Source of the DNA: Sulfitobacter donghicola DSW-25 = KCTC 12864 = JCM 14565
Lineage (GTDB): Bacteria; Pseudomonadota; Alphaproteobacteria; Rhodobacterales; Rhodobacteraceae
Direction: 5' to 3'
Assembly: GCF_000622405.1 (NCBI RefSeq)
Contig: NZ_JASF01000005.1
Coordinates: 1,302,001-1,366,000, forward strand
Length of the DNA: 64,000 nt
The notes below the pieces were generated by a model. It was not told where the DNA came from and ran no database searches. It saw only the letters and a list, made by a program, of their open reading frames with translations. A program made the position numbers and the translations under genes. Positions within the stretch are counted from its first letter, which is position 1, and every line of letters starts with the position of its first letter. This document shows positions 24,954 to 34,073 of the stretch, in pieces.

Positions 24954-27214
24954 AAAATATCTGGCTACTCGTCTTATACTGCTCCTTTTGGGGGACCTTC
25001 GTTGAAGCAAAGCAACTTCCTCTACGCTCTGGCGACCACCCAACTTTCAGCCGGATCACCCTTCCTGTCCCCTTAGAGCAAAAATGGGCCGGAAAGCAGA
25101 CTGATCAAGGGATCGAACTGGAGCTACTTGAGTATAATGGCGGTTTTGACATTTCTGATGTCTTCAAGCGGATGCTCAGATTAAGAATCTCTGAAATTCA
25201 AGCAAATGAAAGCCGTCTCATTCTATCTTTAAACTGCGCCTGTTCTTCCACAATCTTCAGAAGCGGCGACCTTCTCGTAATAGATGTCGCAGATAAGGGG
25301 ACGCCTCTTTCCGGACCGCCCCTAGAGCGCAGCAACAATCCGGATCAGCTACAGGCAATTCGACCACAGGTACGTGCGGAAGCAACGAAAGTTGTGCTGC
25401 CATGGATCAAGCCTAAACCCCTGCCGAATACCCTTCTCGACCACAACAATTTAACCCAGAGACAACAATTAGCCGAAACCACTGATGAAGGTAATATTGA
25501 GCGGGCAGAGTTACTTTTGGAAATGCAAAGTGAGTTGGTAAAAGAGTTTTCTCAAGCCGCAACCTCGGGCCTTTTGAACCACAATCAACTGCCATCCATC
25601 GGGCAAGAAGAAGTGGGCCAAATAGAGCCCGAGAGTTCCAAAGCTGATGAACCTCCGCTTCAGTTGGACACAAAAACGAACAACGTTCGTGTATCAGACA
25701 GCATGGACCGACAGTTCAACTCAGAAGGTACTGCTTTCTTAAACTCTATTGCAGGAGTGGAATGCCCAGCAGACCACACTTTCGAAGTTGAAAACTGGGG
25801 AACTGAACAAAGCTTTTCAGCCCAGATTGGGCCAGCCCGGAATGCCCTGTCTAACTCTCGAGACAAAATGAATGCCGAAGCTGCCGAAACTCTCTCCAAA
25901 TTATACATTTACTGGGGCTTTGGCGCTGAGGCGTTGGCAGTCCTCAATTTAGATTCTGCGCTAAAAAATAAACGCCCCAATTTAGTTGCATTAGCAACGA
26001 TACTGGAACATGGCACCCAAATTGGAGGTAGCTCGTTTACTCAACACTTCGAGTGCGATTCCAATGTAGCGCTATGGGCTGCTCTTAGTGTTCCAGAAAT
26101 TCCTCAAAACATCCTGTTTGACACTGAATCCGCGCTTCTTGCATTAAACCGGTTACCTAGTCATCTCCGAAAAGTTCTAGCTCCAGCTCTCAGCACCAAA
26201 TTGCTTGAATACGGCGATAAGTCTGGAGCCGAAGCCGCAATCCGAAGCATCGAGAGAATTACAGATAAATTGGATGCCCCAGCTCGGCTAGCTCAAGCCC
26301 ATCTTGCAACAGCTGCAGGCACTCCATCAGCCCCACTGTTAGAAGAAGTCATAGAAACTAACAGCCCCCAATCCGCCGAAGCATTGGTAAAGCTGGTTAA
26401 AGAAAAACAAGCACGAGATGAACCAGTTTCTGTGGAAACAGCTAAGCTAGTCGACGCTTACGCTCAAGAATTACGAGGCACGGAACTCGGGAATCAACTT
26501 TTAGAGACACAAATTATTGCGCTAAGCAAAACCAATCTCTTTGAAAAGGCGCTTGAGAAATTCAAGGTTCTTTCTCCTTCCCTTTCGCCAAAAGCATCTC
26601 AAGAATTATATCAAACAATAGTCCTTCAACTGACAACAAATGGATCCGACATCCAGTTTCTAGAAGAAGTCTTCAATATGGAGAAGCGATCACTTGAGAC
26701 TCTCTCTACTAAAGCCAAGTATCTTGTCGCAAGTAGACTAATGGATTTAGGATTCCCTTTGGAAGTGCAAAAAACTTTGGACAACCTAACATCTTTAGAA
26801 ACCTCTGAACATCACAGCATTTTATTAGCGCGTGCAGCCATTGCATTAAACCAACCGGCCAGGGCGCAAGCCGAGTTGAAAGGGATCACAACTCCCGAAG
26901 CAGCCCTACTCATTGCGCAAACGAAAGAAATGAGAGGAGAGTTTTTAGAGGCGTCTCAAATTTTTGCAGAAAACAATGCTGATGCAGAGGCCGAACGAGC
27001 CGCGTGGCTTTCAAGCGAATGGGATTCCCTAAATACGGTTATTTCAAAACCTTTGGCTTCCGTTGCGACGTTGTCTCAAACAAACCTTCCAACGGACAGC
27101 TCTGCGTTAGGCCCGTTATCTACCGCTAACCTAGCGGTCGAAGAAAGTAATACTGCGCGCAAGGCTTTGGAACAAATGCTTGGAGAGCCCAGCCTTCAAG
27201 TTCCTGCTGACTAA
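24950..27214 (+). CDS. Large secreted helical protein following motA, family unknown
   Basis: A 754-residue protein with a signal peptide (about residues 1-20, ending VEAKQ). A small N-terminal beta-rich domain (about 30-115) has FDISDVFKRMLRLRI, LILSLNCACSS and DLLVIDVADKG. A disordered stretch (about 120-260) follows, then helical, TPR-like repeats to the end (YIYWGFGAEALAVLNL; FEKALEKFKVLSPSL; ARAAIALNQPARAQAELKGI). I do not recognise the family. It overlaps motA by 4 bases and lies in the motE-motA operon, so I infer a periplasmic stator- or ring-associated protein, possibly filling the place of rhizobial MotC. Base composition is visibly A+T richer than in the flanking metabolic genes. 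Confidence 0.75.
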   Translation: MKNIWLLVLYCSFWGTFVEAKQLPLRSGDHPTFSRITLPVPLEQKWAGKQTDQGIELELLEYNGGFDISDVFKRMLRLRISEIQANESRLILSLNCACSSTIFRSGDLLVIDVADKGTPLSGPPLERSNNPDQLQAIRPQVRAEATKVVLPWIKPKPLPNTLLDHNNLTQRQQLAETTDEGNIERAELLLEMQSELVKEFSQAATSGLLNHNQLPSIGQEEVGQIEPESSKADEPPLQLDTKTNNVRVSDSMDRQFNSEGTAFLNSIAGVECPADHTFEVENWGTEQSFSAQIGPARNALSNSRDKMNAEAAETLSKLYIYWGFGAEALAVLNLDSALKNKRPNLVALATILEHGTQIGGSSFTQHFECDSNVALWAALSVPEIPQNILFDTESALLALNRLPSHLRKVLAPALSTKLLEYGDKSGAEAAIRSIERITDKLDAPARLAQAHLATAAGTPSAPLLEEVIETNSPQSAEALVKLVKEKQARDEPVSVETAKLVDAYAQELRGTELGNQLLETQIIALSKTNLFEKALEKFKVLSPSLSPKASQELYQTIVLQLTTNGSDIQFLEEVFNMEKRSLETLSTKAKYLVASRLMDLGFPLEVQKTLDNLTSLETSEHHSILLARAAIALNQPARAQAELKGITTPEAALLIAQTKEMRGEFLEASQIFAENNADAEAERAAWLSSEWDSLNTVISKPLASVATLSQTNLPTDSSALGPLSTANLAVEESNTARKALEQMLGEPSLQVPAD

Positions 27215-27306
27215 GGAGCAAATAAGCAATCTGGTGACGAAAAATAAACTTCCTGCAATTAACCTAAAACATGCGAGAATCGCGGTAAATTAGGTGCGGA
27301 ATACAA

Positions 27307-28002
27307 ATGAAATGGCTTTTTCTTTGTCCTCTAGTATCCTTGGGTTTTTGCCCAAGGGAAACCCTGGCTAGCGTTGATACAGATTCGACTTTCCATACTA
27401 TGGCTATACAGACCTCAAAAGGAATTGGGGCTCCCTCTTCCATTTCAAGATTATTCACAAAGATCACAGCCGTACGAAACAAAATCGCTCAGCTCGACTT
27501 AATGACCTTGACCAAAACCATGGAAGCCCAAGGGTTTTGGTTCCGCTCTCAAGGCCACGAAACAATTCTTCATTTCAATTGCTTAAATTATGAACCGCGT
27601 AATGATTTTATAGACGCCTTCCGGGCCAACTGCCGTTGGCAAGGTCTCACCTTTCAATCAGTTGAGGAAATATTCTCCCCAGCACTCAACACAGGATATG
27701 CTGCAAATTCCCTGCACGAATTGCATCCAAGGTTTAGAGATTGGGCGGTACCAGCGGGTTCGAAATTATCTCGGGCACAAAAACAAACCAGCCTGAGTAA
27801 GGCGGGGTTTCAAAGGGTTCTAGGCTCCTTGGTTTCAGTCGATCTGCAGCCTCATTATCCGCAAACTAAAAATGACCCGACCGGAGCCCGAGTTAGCACT
27901 TTCTCCTTGTTTCAAGGAACCAAGAGCAAATTCAACCTCGGCGTTTTAATCCCAGAGACAAGGCCATCAGGGTCTCTCTCTTCATCGAAAAAGAAGAATT
28001 AA
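27307..28002 (+). CDS. Catalytically dead lytic-transglycosylase-like secreted protein
   Basis: A 231-residue protein with a signal peptide (about residues 1-22). Residues 50-165 align without gaps, as I recall the family, to small SLT-type transglycosylases of rhodobacterial flagellar clusters. NMEGxGxWF becomes TMEAQGFWF (71-79), GCFQINYRWHG becomes DAFRANCRWQG (103-113), and the SVEEIFSPALN and LHELHPRF..W segments (from 118) are kept. The catalytic Glu of the ETG motif falls at Thr54, and PWPWTVN is lost. The frame is nevertheless intact and ends directly at the flhA start. It is either a repurposed non-enzymatic protein or an early-decaying gene. Family identity is from memory, without a search. 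Confidence 0.6.
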   Translation: MKWLFLCPLVSLGFCPRETLASVDTDSTFHTMAIQTSKGIGAPSSISRLFTKITAVRNKIAQLDLMTLTKTMEAQGFWFRSQGHETILHFNCLNYEPRNDFIDAFRANCRWQGLTFQSVEEIFSPALNTGYAANSLHELHPRFRDWAVPAGSKLSRAQKQTSLSKAGFQRVLGSLVSVDLQPHYPQTKNDPTGARVSTFSLFQGTKSKFNLGVLIPETRPSGSLSSSKKKN

Positions 28003-30081
28003 ATGGTGTTTTCAGTACGCGCCCTCTATCAGCCAACTGTTCTTCTAGCAGTAGCTTTGATGACCATCATTGTGATGATGATCTTACCAGTACCTGCGTG
28101 GATTCTCGATACTGGCCTTGCTGTATCTTTTGCACTGGCGATATTGATTTTCACGGTAACATTGTTCATTGACCGGCCTCTCGATTTTTCAGCCTTCCCA
28201 ACAATTCTACTTGCTTCATTGATGTTACGTTTGTCACTCAACGTTTCATCAACAAAGCTCATTATTGGGCAAGGTCACACAGGAACAGATGCCGCCGGCG
28301 AAGTTATCCAAGGGTTTGCGCAATTCGTCATGGGGGGGTCGGTCTTTTTAGGGCTGGTTGTTTTTTGCGTCCTATTGATCGTAAATTTCATGGTTATCAA
28401 TAAAGGCGCAACACGAATGGCCGAAGTAGGCGCACGTTTTGCGTTGGATGGCATGCCAGGAAAACAAATGGCAATTGATGCCGATATGTCCGCAGGTGCA
28501 ATCGGACATGAAGAAGCTAAAGAACGCCGCGCACGCGAGCAACAAGAAACAACATTCTTCGGTTCGCTTGATGGTGCTTCAAAATTCGTGAAGGGTGACG
28601 CAATAGCGGGCCTTCTCATTACTTTAATGAATCTAGTCGCCGGCCTTATTATGGGCACACTTATCCACGGCATGCCGATCGGTTCAGCGTTTGAAACTTA
28701 TGCTATTTTGACCGTTGGTGATGGTCTCGTTTCACAAATCCCTGCCGTGATCATATCAATTGCTTCAGCGTTACTTTTAGCGCGAGGCGGCGCGCAAGGG
28801 TCGGTCGATTTAGCAATTTTCTCGCAACTAGGAAAACACCCCGCAGCATTAGCTACGGTGGCTTGCTTGATGGCTCTCTTTGCGGTGGTACCAGGCCTTC
28901 CTTTTGCGCCCTTTATGGCAGGCGCTTTAGGACTCGGGTTCATTTCATACCAAATCTACCGAAGGCCTCCACAGGGTGACACCGAAACTGATGAAGTGGA
29001 AGCCGAAACCTTACCGAAAGAAAAACCTTTGGGGGATATTCTAGAACTGGATGATATTCATGTTGAATTCGCGCCCGATCTAGTCAGCATGGTTCTGGAC
29101 CCTGGCACAGGGTTAGATGCCCGCATCGTGAACATGCGAACCCACGTTGCTTCCGCTTTTGGCATAATCTTACCTGAAATTCGACTAACAGATAACGCTG
29201 CGCTTGGCCCGGGAACCTATGTCTTGAAGGTACAGGGCGTTGAACAAGCTCGGGCTGAAATAAACCCCCACCAAATATTGGCCCTCTCACCTGAAAATCC
29301 CGAAGTTATGCCTTCTGGAATAGACACCGTTGAGCCCGTTTATGGCGCCCCTGCACGTTGGATAAACTCAAAAGAACAAGAAAATGCCGCTGTCGCCGGT
29401 ATTACTTTAGTAACACCCGGAGAGATCTTAGCCACCCATCTCTTAGAGGTTGTAAAACGAAACTTACCGCGGCTCCTGACATTGAAATCCCTCAGGCGCT
29501 TGTTGGAAGAAATGGTAAATATTTCATCCGCCAGCAGAGCAGAAGCCAACCGTAAACTTCTAGACGAATTGATCCCTGACAAAATACCTGTTGATGTGCT
29601 CCTTTCTGTTCTCCGGCTTTTGCTGGCCGAACAAGTTTCCATTCGAAATTTGCCGCTGATCCTAGAAGCCACCGCCGAAGCGCGGGGGCAAAACTCACAA
29701 CCTGAGGCAATTTGTGAACATGTTCGTCAACGTCTTGGTTTTCAACTGGTTGCAGAAATGCGCCGCGTTGATGGAACACTGCCTTTGGTGCAACTGGCTC
29801 CCGAATGGGAAGAGGCCTTTAGCGGTTATCAAGTTGAAGCCAACAAAGGAATAGACGTCGCCCTACCGCCTGACCTGTTTAACTTGCTTGCAGACGGCGT
29901 ATCCCAAAAAGTTAACGAAGCTAACAAAAATGGGATTTACCCCGTTGTTGTGACCAACACTCATCGGCGACGTTTTGTACATACCGTCATGCGGGCAAAA
30001 GGAATTAACTCTCCAGTGTTATCGTTCGAAGAAATCGGGCTCGATGCGCAGCCATCGCTTGTTGGCGTAGTACCCGCGTGA
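28003..30081 (+). CDS. flhA: Flagellar type III export protein FlhA
   Basis: A 692-residue export-gate protein with seven to eight N-terminal membrane helices and a large cytoplasmic domain. The FHIPEP-type region (VGARFALDGMPGKQMAIDADMSAGAI, about residues 145-170) and the cytoplasmic DPGTGLDARIVNMR, LGPGTYVLKVQG and PLVQLAPEWEEAF segments are clear. It starts at the base after the preceding stop codon and overlaps fliR by 4 bases. Confidence 0.97.
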   Translation: MVFSVRALYQPTVLLAVALMTIIVMMILPVPAWILDTGLAVSFALAILIFTVTLFIDRPLDFSAFPTILLASLMLRLSLNVSSTKLIIGQGHTGTDAAGEVIQGFAQFVMGGSVFLGLVVFCVLLIVNFMVINKGATRMAEVGARFALDGMPGKQMAIDADMSAGAIGHEEAKERRAREQQETTFFGSLDGASKFVKGDAIAGLLITLMNLVAGLIMGTLIHGMPIGSAFETYAILTVGDGLVSQIPAVIISIASALLLARGGAQGSVDLAIFSQLGKHPAALATVACLMALFAVVPGLPFAPFMAGALGLGFISYQIYRRPPQGDTETDEVEAETLPKEKPLGDILELDDIHVEFAPDLVSMVLDPGTGLDARIVNMRTHVASAFGIILPEIRLTDNAALGPGTYVLKVQGVEQARAEINPHQILALSPENPEVMPSGIDTVEPVYGAPARWINSKEQENAAVAGITLVTPGEILATHLLEVVKRNLPRLLTLKSLRRLLEEMVNISSASRAEANRKLLDELIPDKIPVDVLLSVLRLLLAEQVSIRNLPLILEATAEARGQNSQPEAICEHVRQRLGFQLVAEMRRVDGTLPLVQLAPEWEEAFSGYQVEANKGIDVALPPDLFNLLADGVSQKVNEANKNGIYPVVVTNTHRRRFVHTVMRAKGINSPVLSFEEIGLDAQPSLVGVVPA

Positions 30082-30842
30082 ACGACCTTCTGAATTTCCT
30101 AACCCTACAAGTGAACGCCATGTTTTGGTTGAACTTTGCAGTTTTTGTCCGTGTTAGCGCAATGGTCAGTATTTTACCGGCTTTTGGAGAGCAAACGGTA
30201 CCCGCTCGCGTAAAGCTTGGAATCGCAATGTCTTTCACGATTATGGTATCTCCAGCAGTAGCTAGCCCCATTTTTTCCGACCACCTTTTTTGGATTATTT
30301 TTGTCGAAGCCATCGCCGGCCTTATCTTGGGAATAGGGGTTCGATTATTCATCCTAGCGTTACAAACTGCAGGCTCGATAGCAGCCCAATCCACATCTTT
30401 GTCTCAAATATTAGGTGGATCCGTTGCGGAACCTGTCCCCGCGATAGCTCATATTTTGGTGATGGGTGGGTTGGCTCTTGCTACGATGGCAGGGCTTCAT
30501 CTTCGGGTCATCGAAATGCTGATCCATTCTTATCAAATGCTACCAATGGGTGCCTTAGCAAGTGGTACAGATGTATCTGATTGGGGCGTTGACCAAATTA
30601 GACGAGCTTTCTCTCTCGCGTTCACTTTGGCTGCTCCTTTTGTGATCCTCTCTGTTTTATATAATGTCGCGCTTGGCGTGATAAACAAAGCGATGCCACA
30701 GCTTATGGTTGCTTTTGTGGGGGCGCCACTCATTACAGCTGGTGGCCTTTTACTCCTCGTGCTTTCCGCCCCAATTTTGCTTTCCACCTGGCTTGAAATG
30801 CTGAATTCGTTCATCGCTAATCCAATGGCCCCTGTCCCATGA
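30078..30842 (+). CDS. fliR: Flagellar type III export protein FliR
   Basis: A 254-residue membrane protein of the export gate with about six helices. Motifs are FVRVSAMVSILPAFGEQTVPARVKLG and FVEAIAGLILGIGVRLFILALQTAGSIAAQSTSL. The start is a GTG overlapping the flhA stop (GTGA), and it overlaps flhB by 4 bases, so translation is coupled through flhA-fliR-flhB-fliJ. Confidence 0.95.
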   Translation: MNDLLNFLTLQVNAMFWLNFAVFVRVSAMVSILPAFGEQTVPARVKLGIAMSFTIMVSPAVASPIFSDHLFWIIFVEAIAGLILGIGVRLFILALQTAGSIAAQSTSLSQILGGSVAEPVPAIAHILVMGGLALATMAGLHLRVIEMLIHSYQMLPMGALASGTDVSDWGVDQIRRAFSLAFTLAAPFVILSVLYNVALGVINKAMPQLMVAFVGAPLITAGGLLLLVLSAPILLSTWLEMLNSFIANPMAPVP

Positions 30843-31924
30843 GCGACGGTGAAGATCCCTCAGATAAGAGTTTTGACGCCTCTCCCCAAAAGCTACTCGA
30901 GGCGCGCAAAAAGGGCGACATCGCAAAATCCAATGATTTGCTAACAGCCAGTGCTTACTTTGGACTATTTATCGCCTTTTCCACTGTTGGTTCCAGCGCA
31001 CTTCGAGAGGCTGGTTCGGCATTAATGATATTTATTGACCAGCCTGATTCATTGGCAAATATGTTCATCAGTGACGGAACCAATGGTTCTGTTAACAAAA
31101 TTCTCCGTGCAATTGCTTGGGCATTAGTTCCTCTGTTTTTGCTGCCTGCCATCGCAGTTATTTTGGCAATGTTTGCTCAAAATGCTTGGGTCTTTGCCCC
31201 CAACAAACTTCAGCCCAAGCTCAATAGAATCTCGGTGCTATCTAACGCTAAGAACAAATTTGGCCGTGATGGGCTTTTCGAATTTTTTAAAAGCTTCATC
31301 AAACTCATAATTTTTTCTATTTGCCTCGCTCTTTTCATTCAGGTTTGGCTTTCTGAAATGGTGGCATCTCTCCAGACCACTCCCCAAGCTTCGATCATGT
31401 TACTTGCGAATATTTGCATCACATTTCTTGGCGTCGTTGTCCTGGTTTCTGGGGCGATTGGTGGGGTCGACGCCCTATGGCAACATGCTTCTCACATGCG
31501 AAAAAACAAGATGTCTCGAAAAGAGATGACCGATGAGGCCAAGAATAATGAAGGCGATCCACATATGAAACAAGAGAGGCGCCAACGCGCGCTCCTCGCG
31601 TCCCAGAGTCAAATGATGAAAGACGTACCGGCTGCTGATGTCATCATCGTTAACCCAACCCACTACGCTGTCGCCCTCAAATGGGATCGTCAATCTGGTG
31701 CAGCCCCGACTTGTGTTGCCAAAGGCGTCGACGAAATTGCAGCAACCATTCGGCGGCTGGCCGCAGAAGCGGGAGTACCAATTCATTCTGACCCTCCCAC
31801 TGCACGTGCACTACATGCTGCAATTGAAATCGGTGAACAAATTCGTCACGAAGATTATGCAGCTGTCGCAGTAGCCATCCGATTTGCAGAAGACATGCGA
31901 CGACGGGCCAAAGGAACAATATGA
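30839..31924 (+). CDS. flhB: Flagellar export substrate-specificity switch FlhB
   Basis: A 361-residue export-gate protein with four membrane helices and a C-terminal autocleaving domain. The self-cleavage motif NPTH (in ADVIIVNPTHYAVALKW, about residues 272-275) is intact, so the switch from hook to filament export should work together with FliK. The N-terminus has the usual DKSFDASPQKLLEARKKGDIAKS. Confidence 0.96.
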   Translation: MSDGEDPSDKSFDASPQKLLEARKKGDIAKSNDLLTASAYFGLFIAFSTVGSSALREAGSALMIFIDQPDSLANMFISDGTNGSVNKILRAIAWALVPLFLLPAIAVILAMFAQNAWVFAPNKLQPKLNRISVLSNAKNKFGRDGLFEFFKSFIKLIIFSICLALFIQVWLSEMVASLQTTPQASIMLLANICITFLGVVVLVSGAIGGVDALWQHASHMRKNKMSRKEMTDEAKNNEGDPHMKQERRQRALLASQSQMMKDVPAADVIIVNPTHYAVALKWDRQSGAAPTCVAKGVDEIAATIRRLAAEAGVPIHSDPPTARALHAAIEIGEQIRHEDYAAVAVAIRFAEDMRRRAKGTI

Positions 31925-32334
31925 AGCAAACATCAGAAATTTCTAAAATGCAGACGTTGGTTGATATTAAGTATCAGCAACAACAAGAAAGCTTTGCTCG
32001 CTTGGTTGCTCATGAAAACAGGCTTAAGAACGCATTGCATAAGCTTGACGATCAATTGGCCAATAGCCGAACAAATAGTGACCGATCACTACAGGCGATT
32101 GGGGCCGATGTGATTTGGGAAGCCTGGGTTGGGAAGAAAAAGAAGGAGTTGAACATGGAGCTTGCGCAATTTCTGGCGTTGAAAGAGCTCCATATCGACC
32201 AGATCAGACAGGCCTACGGTAAGGTTCTGGTGACTCAGGGGCTGTCTGAAAAGCTAAAGAAAGGCGAAAAGCAAAAAATGGCGCAGATCCAACTGGATCG
32301 CACCATTTCAAATCACTTAATAAAGCGCCTTTAG
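31921..32334 (+). CDS. FliJ-like coiled-coil protein
   Basis: A 137-residue charged protein that is helical throughout, with heptad-like spacing (YQQQQESFARLVAHENRLKNAL; ELAQFLALKELHIDQIRQAYGKVL). It overlaps flhB by 4 bases. Size, coiled coil and place behind the export genes fit FliJ, the FliI-binding stalk and escort protein, but no diagnostic motif is present. It converges on the second fliL with overlapping stop codons. Confidence 0.6.
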   Translation: MKQTSEISKMQTLVDIKYQQQQESFARLVAHENRLKNALHKLDDQLANSRTNSDRSLQAIGADVIWEAWVGKKKKELNMELAQFLALKELHIDQIRQAYGKVLVTQGLSEKLKKGEKQKMAQIQLDRTISNHLIKRL

Positions 32335-32903
32335 TAATCTTGTCGTGCGATCTCTATTATCAGGACATCTTTGACAACCTTCTTACCAAGATCTTTCTTT
32401 GCAACCTCTTTTAAGGCACCTCGCAAAGGTTTCAGAACTTGAGCATCCGTGAAATTCCCGTCGAACCCGCCAATATTCGCATGATCGAAAAGTACTTGTA
32501 GGAAGCTGTCTCGTACTTTGGGTTCTCGTAGATACACCGTGTCGGTTTCTCCTGCGGTAACTTCGATACTCAACGCCATGACAACTAATGAAGTCACTTT
32601 CCCGCCTGAGACAATTGGCACGACGAACTGGTTATTCAGTTTTACAAACTCGCTTCCTTCTTCATCGGAGTGATCGTCGGATCCATGATCTTCGTCACTT
32701 TGGGTGTCATCTTTCTCACTGTGTTCGGCATGCTCGTCTCCTTCTCCTTTTTCGGTGTGCCCATCCTCCTTCTCGGCGTGTTCACCAGATGCATCAGTTA
32801 CATTTGCCTCTTCAATCTTGGCTTCAGGCCTTAGAAAAACGCCAGCACCCACTCCTGCACCAACACCCACGAAAAGCAAAATAAGAGGTAACAGTTTTTT
32901 CAT
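32331..32903 (-). CDS. Second FliL-family protein with acidic/His-rich linker
   Basis: A 190-residue single-pass protein. It has a membrane helix (about residues 3-24) with Gly-Val repeats (FVGVGAGVGAGVFL), a 60-residue Glu/Asp/His/Lys-rich linker (about 38-92), and a FliL-like domain with VKLNNQFVVPIV, VTSLVVMALSIEV, and a C-terminal LKEVAKKDLGKKVVKDVLIIEIARQDY-type end. Distinct from the FliL at 22.5 kb, it lies behind flgH in the ring/rod operon. It may act at the stator in a different setting, or at the outer rings. The highly charged linker is unusual. Confidence 0.75.
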   Translation of the reverse strand: MKKLLPLILLFVGVGAGVGAGVFLRPEAKIEEANVTDASGEHAEKEDGHTEKGEGDEHAEHSEKDDTQSDEDHGSDDHSDEEGSEFVKLNNQFVVPIVSGGKVTSLVVMALSIEVTAGETDTVYLREPKVRDSFLQVLFDHANIGGFDGNFTDAQVLKPLRGALKEVAKKDLGKKVVKDVLIIEIARQDY

Positions 32904-32915
32904 GTTTTTTCCTGA

Positions 32916-33650
32916 CTAAAACGGGAGGACAGCATCTAAAACTTGCTGGCCTACACGCGGTTGTTGAACGTCTGTAATTTGCCCTCTACCGCCGTAAGAA
33001 ACCCGAGCAGACGCTATTTTGTCATATGTAATTTCGTTCTGACGCGAGACATCTTCAGGCCGTACAAATCCAGTAACAAGCAGCTCCCTAAGCTCGAAGT
33101 TCACGCGCAATTCTTGGCTACCGGAAATTGACAGCACGCCATTTGGCAAGACATCGATCACAGTAGCCGCAATCCGTAACTCAAGCTTTTCTTGCCGCTT
33201 AACGGAACCGTCTCCAGATGAGCTGCTTTGCGAATTTATGCCTACTAATTCATCCGAAGACGCGCCGTCAGGTAGCTTTTGATTTAGTCGTTGAGGCAAT
33301 CCAAATAGCCCAGGAACGCTCAAGTTTTCACTTCCGGATCTACTCCGGTCAGATGAGTTTGATATCTCGGCTTGTTCGTCAATTTCAATCACGACCGTCA
33401 AAATGTCCCCTCTAACAACCGCACGCCGATCCCCCAGCAGTGAAACTCTGGATGGAGACCAAAGAGAGGCGGCATCAACCGGCCGCTTGTCCTCAATCAC
33501 TGCGGGTAGGCCAGGGTCGATCATCGCTCTTGCTTCGGGCGCTTCTTGAGCAGGCGTGAAGCTAGGAGGGGAACCAATATGGTCAGAGCGTGCGCACCCG
33601 AGTACGGCCGTCAATGCCGATAGGCCCAGAAATTTCAACGTCAAATTCAT
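32916..33650 (-). CDS. flgH: Flagellar L-ring lipoprotein
   Basis: A 244-residue outer-membrane ring lipoprotein. The signal peptide ends in a lipobox, LTAVLGCARS (Cys at about residue 19). Further motifs are SLWSPSRVSLLGDRRAVVRGDILTVVI and the C-terminal GSQELRVNFELRELLVTGFVRPEDV, both typical of FlgH. It follows flgA by 3 bases, in the order flgB-flgC-fliE-fliQ-flgF-flgG-flgA-flgH-fliL. Confidence 0.95.
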   Translation of the reverse strand: MNLTLKFLGLSALTAVLGCARSDHIGSPPSFTPAQEAPEARAMIDPGLPAVIEDKRPVDAASLWSPSRVSLLGDRRAVVRGDILTVVIEIDEQAEISNSSDRSRSGSENLSVPGLFGLPQRLNQKLPDGASSDELVGINSQSSSSGDGSVKRQEKLELRIAATVIDVLPNGVLSISGSQELRVNFELRELLVTGFVRPEDVSRQNEITYDKIASARVSYGGRGQITDVQQPRVGQQVLDAVLPF

Positions 33651-33653
33651 AGG

Positions 33654-34073
33654 TTAATTCCTAACTTCTATGGTTCCATCGCCCAGAATTTGGCCGAATA
33701 TCGTAGCTCTAGAACCAAGATTCATAACTCGAATGCGATCACCGATAGCGCCTCTTTCCAAAGCTCTCCCTTCGGTCGTGATCGTTATGCCATTTGCGTT
33801 ATATCGAAGGTCAATAATCTGGTTTCGGGAAATCACCGCAGGTGGGCCAATATCGCCCACTAAAATTGGCCGGCCTGCATATAATGCGACACGTGCTTCC
33901 TGACCGACAACATCAAACAGCCTTGAAAACCCCGATGACAAATTTCCCGCGGCAAGGACCACATCTGTTTCCATAATAATCTGATTTGGCCGAATTGTTC
34001 GCGCAGAAACAACCGTGTCGGAAAACGCAGGAAATGCCAAAACCGTTGCTGAAACTATTGCAATACTCCGCAT
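33654..34073 (-). CDS. flgA: Flagellar P-ring assembly chaperone FlgA (short form)
   Basis: A 139-residue periplasmic protein with a signal peptide (about residues 1-18) and an SAF-type domain (TIRPNQIIMETDVVLAAG, ARVALYAGRPILVGDIG, VISRNQIIDLRYNANGITITTEGRALERGAIGD-type segment). It is shorter than the roughly 220-residue enterobacterial FlgA but matches the compact alphaproteobacterial form. It chaperones FlgI for P-ring assembly. It overlaps flgG by one base. Confidence 0.9.
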   Translation of the reverse strand: MRSIAIVSATVLAFPAFSDTVVSARTIRPNQIIMETDVVLAAGNLSSGFSRLFDVVGQEARVALYAGRPILVGDIGPPAVISRNQIIDLRYNANGITITTEGRALERGAIGDRIRVMNLGSRATIFGQILGDGTIEVRN

